Of a stretch of DNA of 11,516 nucleotides, positions 6,219-11,516 are shown piece after piece. A model generated the notes under the pieces. The model was not told the DNA's origin and did no database searches. It saw only the letters and a list, made by a program, of their open reading frames with translations. This DNA comes from AV17 sp046262735 (lineage in GTDB: Bacteria > Verrucomicrobiota > Verrucomicrobiia > Chthoniobacterales > UBA10450). The position numbers and the translations under genes were made by a program. The DNA is taken from contig JBHEMD010000115.1 in assembly GCA_046262735.1 (NCBI GenBank), forward strand, positions 1 through 11,516. Direction: 5' to 3'. How positions within the stretch are numbered: position 1 is the first letter of the stretch; every line of letters begins with the position of its first letter.

Positions 6219-7451
6219 AGGCGCTGGCCTAGACAAACAGCGGCGTAATTCGTGAAGCGCCCGAGATTTAAAAACCTCGCCGGTGAAGATTCGGCCGGCG
6301 AACATGTCAATCATCTCCTCGCGATGGCGCGGGTGATGAGTGAGAACGACGAATCTGAGCGGGTAATCCCAGAAGACGTCGACCAAATCCTGAATGATAT
6401 CCTGGCCCCGCTCGCTCAAACTTTCGTAATCGGCTAGGGCGTCCGCGGCAGTAACATCGCCCGAAAGATTCTTCGCCACTACCTGGGCGGCGAGCTCTGC
6501 GTCCTTGAGCGCGAAATTAACGCCAAAGGAGAAGATCGGATCGATGAAGCGGTGGGAGTCGCCCACGCAGAGAAAACCCGGGCCCGCAAAATGTTTGATG
6601 TGGTAAGAATAATTGCTCACCGAGCGCGTCGGCTCGACAAAGGTCAGATCCGGCACCCGTTTGCATAGTTCGGGGTTCATCGTTTGGAGCTCGCTCCGGA
6701 GAAATTCTTCGGCTGCCAGGCGCCGCTCGGCGAAGTACTCACGCGGCACGACCACCCCGATACTCGTGACCTCGTCGTCAATCGGGATCAGCCATGCCCA
6801 GTGATTCTTTTTTTGGTAGAAGATCAACGTGTTCCTACTGCCTTGCTCGGTTTCGCGCACGGCGTGCTTGACCTGGGAAAAGATGCCGACCTGTTTGCTG
6901 TAGTTGCCGCGCTCTTTTTTGCCGAGCAAACCCTGGTTGGCCAAAAAAGTAGTCTGCCCTGAGGCGTCGACCACCATCCCAGTTTTCACTTTTTCTTCCG
7001 TGCCGGTGTCGTTTCGAATGGTTAGCCCGTCCACTCGGCCATTTTCTCGCAGTATGCCGGTCGCCGCCGCCGGCCTTACTTCCGCACCGCGCGCCTTCGC
7101 CGTGTCCAGCAAGAGCTTGTCGAAAGTGCTGCGGCGTACCTGCCACGTGGTGGCCGACTCGAGTTGGCCCGCATCGCGCCGCATTACCGGCACCCAGAAA
7201 GATTCGCCGCCGGCCGGCCCATAAACAACTACTCCATGCTTGACCGGAAACCGATGATCAATCATCGCCTGCTCCAACCCCAGGCTGCGCAGACACACGC
7301 CGGCTTCGCCGGTGAGCGATTCACCGATGTGATATCGGGGAAAAGTTTCCTTCTCGAGGATGAGCGGCTTGATGCCCAGCTGTAACAAATACAGCGCGGT
7401 CGTTGCGCCGGCCGGGCCGCCGCCAATAATGACTACTTGTTGTTGCTCCAT
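6177..7451 (-). CDS. Flavin-dependent halogenase-like FAD monooxygenase
   Basis: The 424-residue protein is a p-hydroxybenzoate-hydroxylase-fold flavoenzyme. It shows the FAD dinucleotide loop IGGGPAGATTA (9-19), FPRYHIGESLTG (37-48), WQVRRSTFDKLL (103-114), VVDASG (160-165) and the second FAD motif CVGDSHRFIDPIFSFGV (295-311). Two features point to flavin-dependent halogenases rather than simple hydroxylases: WAWLIP (218-223), which fits the WxWxIP signature, and Lys71 in FPVKHG, placed where the halogenase catalytic lysine is expected (Lys79 in PrnA). Substrate is unknown; no carrier-protein, flavin-reductase or biosynthetic genes are adjacent. The start ATG has no strong ribosome-binding sequence. 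The last 13 residues (412-424) and the stop are encoded within a tRNA-like remnant, so the natural C-terminus may have been replaced. It could also be a geranylgeranyl-reductase-like oxidoreductase. Confidence 0.82.
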   Translation of the reverse strand: MEQQQVVIIGGGPAGATTALYLLQLGIKPLILEKETFPRYHIGESLTGEAGVCLRSLGLEQAMIDHRFPVKHGVVVYGPAGGESFWVPVMRRDAGQLESATTWQVRRSTFDKLLLDTAKARGAEVRPAAATGILRENGRVDGLTIRNDTGTEEKVKTGMVVDASGQTTFLANQGLLGKKERGNYSKQVGIFSQVKHAVRETEQGSRNTLIFYQKKNHWAWLIPIDDEVTSIGVVVPREYFAERRLAAEEFLRSELQTMNPELCKRVPDLTFVEPTRSVSNYSYHIKHFAGPGFLCVGDSHRFIDPIFSFGVNFALKDAELAAQVVAKNLSGDVTAADALADYESLSERGQDIIQDLVDVFWDYPLRFVVLTHHPRHREEMIDMFAGRIFTGEVFKSRALHELRRCLSRPAPASKYAPAGNAALS

Positions 7452-7465
7452 CGATTCTGATTTTG

Positions 7466-7479
7466 CGGTTTGTAAACCG
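7466..7479. promoter_or_regulatory. Palindrome just upstream of the halogenase-like gene
   Basis: CGGTTT-GT-AAACCG is a perfect inverted repeat of 6-base arms, 15 to 28 bases before the ATG on the minus strand. It could be an operator or a leader hairpin. It also resembles the anticodon stem of the nearby tRNA-Thr, so it may be another scrap of tRNA-derived sequence. The rest of the 7452-7578 spacer shows no gene. Confidence 0.3.
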
Positions 7480-7578
7480 GCTGAAAACGGTCCCGAGGTT
7501 ACTTCAGCGACGCGAAAAATGCACGGCTAAACTTCTCTCAGGCGCAACCCAAAATCCGAAAGTGGAAGTCCGGCTAAA

Positions 7579-7618
7579 ACCGCCCGCGCTCACCGATGGA
7601 ACCGTGACCTAGGGCGGT
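7579..7618 (-). terminator. Terminator-like hairpin after tRNA-Thr
   Basis: On the minus strand ACCGCCC (7618-7612) pairs perfectly with GGGCGGT (7585-7579), and TTT follows the stem. It begins 12 bases beyond the tRNA 3' end, the right place to stop tRNA transcription before the halogenase-like gene. The 26-base loop is long for a Rho-independent terminator and contains a T-arm-like sequence. Confidence 0.45.
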
Positions 7619-7630
7619 GGGAGGAGGGAG

Positions 7631-7703
<73 letters not shown>

Positions 7704-7763
7704 GCGGAGCGGCAAAGATTGCATTGGCCCGCGACGGCGGCAAGCGAGCTGAGCGTGGCACGA

Positions 7764-9179
7764 TCAGTCCGGGTATCCGAGCGCATTAAGCAAGTTGCCA
7801 AGCTGCTCCCGACATAGCGCCCTGTCCGCCTCCGACATTTCTTTGTCGTAACGCTGCACGTCGCCGCGATTGAACTGATGGCGGCCGTAGCGGCGGGCGG
7901 CTCGTTCTCGGGACACGATCGCTTCGATCGTCGGCAATGCGATATCGAATCCGAGGTATGCGGCGAGGCGCACGAGTTCCGCCACCGGTTCGGAAATCAG
8001 GTCGGCATAACGAACGACGTGAGGCAAACCGGAGGAAACCCAGTTCCACGCCATCTGCGTCCAGTGCCTGGTGCGTTCCATGGCGTGCGCCACTGAGGTG
8101 TAGTCCGGAAATACTTTGCCTTTGGAACGATTGTAATGATCGATGCCGGACAAGATCGTGTCGCGCGGATCGCGATGGGTGAAAGTCATTTTGATGCGAC
8201 CGGAGCGGAGCGCGTCGATGAGTAACGGCCGCACATCGAGATGAATCTTAATCATGACCGGCCCTTCCCGGCTGCCGATCTGCTCGAGCAGCGTCAAGTC
8301 GCTCTCGTCGAGTTTACGAAGAAAATAGCCGACGCCGGTGAATTTGCCTGAGCGCGTGGCTTTGATGAGCGCTTGCTGCCCGTTATCTGGAAAGGAGCGC
8401 TTGAGCATGGCAAGCATGTATTGGGTGAGCAAAGTGCTGCCGGATTTCACCATGCCGTTGCTCATGATGACGAGGGCTTCCGACGAAGCCGAATAGGCGG
8501 TGAGTGTTACGCCCTGCCGCTCGAGTTCTGCCCTGACGCTTGGATCGCACAGAACCCGGTCTTCCTCGAGACGTTCCGCGCAATAATTGGACTCAACGGC
8601 GGCATCGAACCCGGGATGACAACAAAGCTCCGTCACGCCCGGCGGCAGCATGCGAATAATCCGGCGAAGGTTTTCCATGGTGATGCCTTCGGGAAACGCG
8701 CCGTTCTTTGCGCGGCCGTAGAATTCTCCACAAAAATTCACCCGCGGGTTGAAATAGCGAAGGGGCAAGCTGAGCTGCCGCGCCACTTTGAGAAAGACCC
8801 GACGCAGCGGTTGGTCGCGATGAACATTCTGATGCGAATCGAGATGGGTCGGGTTGCGACCGACCATTTGCCGGAACGAATCGATCTGACGGCGGATTTC
8901 CGCTTCGACCGCAGCGACGTCGTCGTTCGGCACAACCTCGTAAACCTGGCGCCACTCGCCGTCCTCGCACGACCATTCGCCAAGATCGACATGCAGCCCG
9001 AGGCTGAGTCGCGGATAAGCACGGCTTTGTTCCACCGCCTCGGCCGCGGCGGCGCGCCGCACCATCAGACTGGCGCTAGTAACAATTCCGTGCTCGTGCG
9101 CGTGAAAGATGCCGCGATTCGTCGCCGAGCTGAGACCAAGATCATCGGCGTTGACGATCAACAAGCGATCGGTGGGCAT
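7764..9179 (-). CDS. Fusion protein: YdjC/ChbG-type carbohydrate deacetylase plus sulfotransferase
   Basis: One uninterrupted frame of 471 residues joins two enzymes. Residues 1 to about 232 are a YdjC/ChbG-type deacetylase, a family that removes N-acetyl groups from chito-oligosaccharides and related sugars. The metal and catalytic signatures are present: NADDLG (10-15), GLHVDLGEW (61-69), THLDSHQNVH (111-120) and ELCCHPGFD (184-192). Residues about 235-471 are a PAPS-dependent sulfotransferase: 5'-phosphosulfate loop GMVKSGSTLL (242-251), MIKIH (309-313) at the catalytic strand, 3'-phosphate site RDPRDTILSG (336-345) and a C-terminal FNRGDVQRYDKEM (436-448). The join near 8474-8489 is direct, with almost no linker. 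It starts 5 bases after the methyltransferase stop codon, so it is the last gene of the glycan operon. No signal peptide is seen, so it should act in the cytoplasm on a sugar precursor or lipid-linked glycan. N-sulfation of the freed amine is a hypothesis. Confidence 0.92.
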   Translation of the reverse strand: MPTDRLLIVNADDLGLSSATNRGIFHAHEHGIVTSASLMVRRAAAAEAVEQSRAYPRLSLGLHVDLGEWSCEDGEWRQVYEVVPNDDVAAVEAEIRRQIDSFRQMVGRNPTHLDSHQNVHRDQPLRRVFLKVARQLSLPLRYFNPRVNFCGEFYGRAKNGAFPEGITMENLRRIIRMLPPGVTELCCHPGFDAAVESNYCAERLEEDRVLCDPSVRAELERQGVTLTAYSASSEALVIMSNGMVKSGSTLLTQYMLAMLKRSFPDNGQQALIKATRSGKFTGVGYFLRKLDESDLTLLEQIGSREGPVMIKIHLDVRPLLIDALRSGRIKMTFTHRDPRDTILSGIDHYNRSKGKVFPDYTSVAHAMERTRHWTQMAWNWVSSGLPHVVRYADLISEPVAELVRLAAYLGFDIALPTIEAIVSRERAARRYGRHQFNRGDVQRYDKEMSEADRALCREQLGNLLNALGYPD

Positions 9180-9184
9180 GCTGC

Positions 9185-9733
9185 TTACTTGGTCGCCTCG
9201 ACGAAAATACTTTCGCGCTCCCGATTGTCGAGCGTGACAATCTCCGGCCAGCGGCTCCGGGTTTGCTTGAACGCGCAGTGAGCGACTGCCGCAAAACCCG
9301 CCTTAAGCAGAAGCTCCTCGATGTACTCGGCAGTAAAGACCGAGCGGATGAATCCAAACCAGACGACCTGCACCGCGAGTTTCGACCCGAGCCGCTCGAC
9401 CTCTTCGTCGGGAACGGCAAAGTAATCGGCTTGACCGGCGCGAAACGCATCGACGCCCTTGAGCAGGTCGGGCAAAACCAAACGCAAAGTTCCTTCGGGC
9501 TTCAGCACGCGACGCAACTCCTGCAGCGCGGGAACAAGCTCCCGATACGCAAGCTCGGGCAGGGAGTGAACGCCAACGGCGTAATGAAAATGATCGTTCG
9601 GGAAGGGCAGTCCCTTGCGAATATCGGCGACGTATTTCAAGCCCTCGAGACGTTGCCTGTCGGAATTAACCCAGCCCGACGGCCGCGTGTTGCCACATCC
9701 CCAGTTGAGCCGCCTGATCTTTTGCTTCGGCAT
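9185..9733 (-). CDS. Class I SAM-dependent methyltransferase
   Basis: The 182-residue protein is a single Rossmann-fold methyltransferase of the Methyltransf_11 kind. It has SAM motif I LNWGCGNT (9-16), an acidic strand end in VNSDRQ (22-27), LPFPNDHFHYAVGVHSLPEL (42-61) and ELRRVLKPEGTLRLVLPD (72-89), followed by a C-terminal helical part with FTAEYIEELLLKAGF. In cell-surface glycan operons, enzymes of this shape commonly methylate sugars or small side groups; the substrate here is unknown. Its ATG overlaps the stop codon of the upstream glycosyltransferase by one base (TGATG), and the deacetylase-sulfotransferase follows after 5 bases, so all three are almost certainly translated from one message. 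Confidence 0.87.
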   Translation of the reverse strand: MPKQKIRRLNWGCGNTRPSGWVNSDRQRLEGLKYVADIRKGLPFPNDHFHYAVGVHSLPELAYRELVPALQELRRVLKPEGTLRLVLPDLLKGVDAFRAGQADYFAVPDEEVERLGSKLAVQVVWFGFIRSVFTAEYIEELLLKAGFAAVAHCAFKQTRSRWPEIVTLDNRERESIFVEATK

Positions 9734-10896
9734 CAGATATTGGAAATCTCGGCGAGAAATTTGGTCAGCACTTTATCGGAATCGAAATGTTCCTCGGCCA
9801 AAGCGCGGGCTGCGCGACAGTGCTGCGCATAATTCGCGCGGATATTTTCAACGCCATCGACTGCTTGGTGAAGGTTGCTGAAGGTGAGCAAACCGTCGCC
9901 GATTGGCAAGTGCCGACCCAGGCCAGTGTCCTGCACGAGCACCGGCTTGCCGGAAGCGAGATATTCGGCCGTTCTTTGACTAAACCAGCCGCTGCCCGTC
10001 TCGGTGTAAACCGGCTGCGCGACGGAAAACTCGGCGCCGGAGTTTTGGATGTAGGATTGAAACGCGCTTGGATCGCCGGCGGTTGTTTTCGGATCGACCA
10101 ATCGCCAGCCGTACTTTTTTAAAGCGGCGAGGTCGATCTGTTCGGCCGAATGAATGTCCAGCGCGAGCTCGAACTGGAGGAAAGGCGCGCGCTCCGGCAG
10201 TTCAAAAAATTTCCGAAACTCATGGGCCTTCGGTCCAAACCGTTTCCCACCCAGCTCACTCGTGCCGTAAGCGCCGCGCCAACTCGCGATGGTGGTGAAA
10301 CGATCCAGTGCTGATCGCATCCGCGCCGGCCAATGTTTGAGCGCGACCGGCAGCCAGGTGCGACGCCATCGAATGCCACAGGTCGGGATCGTGCACCCTG
10401 GCGTGCCGATGTTTTGGCCAATCGTGAAATAATCATCGTGACCGGCGAGGCGGGCGCTCGGATTCCCAGCGGCATGCCAGAATTGCGTGTAACCGGGATC
10501 GACATCGACATACGCTTTCCGGCGGAAGCGCGTGAATAGTGGAACCAAATTGAGATGGCCGCTGATGTTGACCAGCAAGTCCGCTGCGGAAGCGATTTCG
10601 ATCAGATCGTTTTTTTTCAGGCCGTGGAACTCCGAGCCATCGCCGTAAATCAACGCGGCGCGATCGGCGAGGTCGAACTGCTCCATCGCCGCGTCGAAAA
10701 ACCGGCGGTTCGCGCTTTGCTCGAAACCAGTCGGCTTGCCCGCTTCATCGACGCAGTTTCCGGGCGCGATTTGTTCGACGAAGTAAACGTTGCAGCCAAG
10801 CGTTTTGAAGCCGAGCAACCATTCGAGCCGTCCCCAGGCGGCGCCGCCATACGGGTAACGGTTGGCGATGGCGCCGCTGACCACAATCGTCTTCAT
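9733..10896 (-). CDS. Glycosyltransferase-like protein (GT-B fold), second of a tandem pair
   Basis: The 387-residue protein looks like a GT-B glycosyltransferase transferring a sugar from a nucleotide donor. The N-terminal half has a glycine-rich start (RYPYGGAAWGRLEWLLGF, 13-30) and LLVNISGH (107-114) with DVDPGYTQFWH (131-141). The C-terminal half has SGWFSQRTAEYLASGKPVL (302-320), the E-x7-type donor-binding region typical of GT4-like and CgeB-like enzymes, then GDGLLTFSNLHQAVDGVENI. It ends with AEEHFDSDKVLTKFL. No membrane segment or signal peptide is seen. Its C-terminal half is clearly paralogous to the protein upstream. The start codon overlaps that gene's stop (ATGA, 10893-10896). 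Family assignment below the fold level is uncertain. Confidence 0.8.
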   Translation of the reverse strand: MKTIVVSGAIANRYPYGGAAWGRLEWLLGFKTLGCNVYFVEQIAPGNCVDEAGKPTGFEQSANRRFFDAAMEQFDLADRAALIYGDGSEFHGLKKNDLIEIASAADLLVNISGHLNLVPLFTRFRRKAYVDVDPGYTQFWHAAGNPSARLAGHDDYFTIGQNIGTPGCTIPTCGIRWRRTWLPVALKHWPARMRSALDRFTTIASWRGAYGTSELGGKRFGPKAHEFRKFFELPERAPFLQFELALDIHSAEQIDLAALKKYGWRLVDPKTTAGDPSAFQSYIQNSGAEFSVAQPVYTETGSGWFSQRTAEYLASGKPVLVQDTGLGRHLPIGDGLLTFSNLHQAVDGVENIRANYAQHCRAARALAEEHFDSDKVLTKFLAEISNI

Positions 10897-11516
10897 TGGA
10901 CCTGAAGTTTTTCGAGCAAGCGCGCCAGCACTTTGTCGGAGTCGAAGTGATCTTCGGCGAGTTTTCGCGCGGCACGGGAGTGTTCGTTGTAATTGCCCGT
11001 GATTTCGCGGACGCCGTCCATCGCCTGCTCGAGCGTGGAAAAGCCGACGAGGCCTTTGCCATCCGGGTAACTCCAGCCCGTGCGTTGCGCGAGCACGGGC
11101 CGCCCGCTGGCCAGATAGCAGATGCTGCGATCGCTAAACCAGCCGCCGCGTGTCTGGACGTACATGTTTTTTGCTACCATGAATTCGCCTTTTGAGTCCT
11201 GAACAAACTGGCGGTAGCGCCACGGATCGCCCGCGACGCTGCTTGGATCGACAATCGACCATTGATTTTCAGCCAGCAGCGCAAGGTCTTTGCTTTCGGC
11301 CGGATCGATGTCCAGCGCGAGAGTGAAACGTTCAACGGTCAATCGCGGCAACGGAGCAAACCTGCGGAACTCGTGCACGCGCTGGCCGTAGGTCTTACCC
11401 TCGTACTCGATCGGCCCGAAGCGGCCACGCCAGGTGGCGACGGTGCTGAAGCCGTGATTGTTCGTAACTGCATTGGCCGGCCAGTGCTCGAGCACGACCG
11501 GCTGCGGCGTTGTCAC
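10893..11516 (-). CDS. Glycosyltransferase-like protein, first of a tandem pair (N-terminus outside window)
   Basis: Only the C-terminal 207 residues are present; the frame is open to the window edge. By alignment with the paralogue at 9733-10896, about 180 N-terminal residues are missing. Matching strings are LEHWPAN/LKHWPAR, ATWRGRFG/ASWRGAYG, VHEFRRF/AHEFRKF, GGWFSDRSICYLASGRPVL/SGWFSQRTAEYLASGKPVL and EDHFDSDKVLARLL/EEHFDSDKVLTKFL. About half the residues look identical by eye. The acidic residue of the donor-binding region (Glu311 in the paralogue, in AEYLASG) is replaced by Cys here (ICYLASG), so donor use or activity may differ. The codon reading as a start at 11514-11516 is GTG and is probably internal. 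Confidence 0.78.
   Translation of the reverse strand: MTTPQPVVLEHWPANAVTNNHGFSTVATWRGRFGPIEYEGKTYGQRVHEFRRFAPLPRLTVERFTLALDIDPAESKDLALLAENQWSIVDPSSVAGDPWRYRQFVQDSKGEFMVAKNMYVQTRGGWFSDRSICYLASGRPVLAQRTGWSYPDGKGLVGFSTLEQAMDGVREITGNYNEHSRAARKLAEDHFDSDKVLARLLEKLQVQ

Noticed and set aside
7704..7763. Dedicated tRNA promoter
   Set aside because: TTGCCG and TGCAAT-like words occur but with about 14 bases between them, too short and too poor a match to call.
7764..8489. Sulfotransferase domain as a separate gene starting at an internal ATG (residue 239 or 243)
   Set aside because: The frame is continuous with the deacetylase, the phosphosulfate loop would begin almost at the start codon, and no ribosome-binding sequence is evident.
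8373..9281. Open frame of 302 codons on the plus strand opposite the fusion gene
   Set aside because: It is antisense to clear enzyme motifs and shows no recognisable domain.

Overview
The window reads as a chromosomal segment of a GC-rich bacterium. I favour a soil or freshwater Verrucomicrobiota (Chthoniobacterales-like), because of the long ADE1-type PurC, an RlmI-type methyltransferase, starts with weak or no Shine-Dalgarno sequence and heptamer-built intergenic repeats. This placement is impression-level inference; the window has no rRNA or other decisive marker.

Layout. (1) 31-903, minus: a sulfotransferase gene broken by four single-base frameshifts and one stop codon. (2) 1081-1974, minus: purC. 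(3) 1975-2055: the purC/rlmI divergent spacer, made almost entirely of 7-bp repeats arranged as an inverted repeat. (4) 2056-3228, plus: an RlmI-like rRNA methyltransferase, followed by a second, differently worded heptamer/hairpin spacer. (5) 3374-6135, plus: a tightly packed set of two coiled-coil, tail-anchored membrane proteins of unknown function, then gatC and gatA (amidotransferase for Asn/Gln-tRNA formation). (6) 6142-7703, minus: a flavin-dependent halogenase-like gene bracketed by a decayed tRNA-Thr-like sequence (6142-6218) and an intact tRNA-Thr(CGT) (7631-7703) in the same orientation. (7) 7764-11516, minus: a translationally coupled glycan operon. It holds two tandem paralogous glycosyltransferases (the first cut by the window edge), a SAM methyltransferase, and a single protein joining a YdjC/ChbG-type N-deacetylase to a sulfotransferase.

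How they work together. Blocks 2-5 are mostly housekeeping (purine synthesis, ribosome modification, tRNA charging). Block 7 looks like a small assembly line that builds and decorates a glycan: sugars are added, one position is methylated, and an acetyl group may be removed and replaced or accompanied by sulfate. The deacetylase-sulfotransferase fusion is the most striking item. Its domain logic resembles the animal heparan-sulfate N-deacetylase/N-sulfotransferase, but it is built from a different deacetylase family. The halogenase and its tRNA brackets look like accessory DNA, possibly an old integration at tRNA-Thr.
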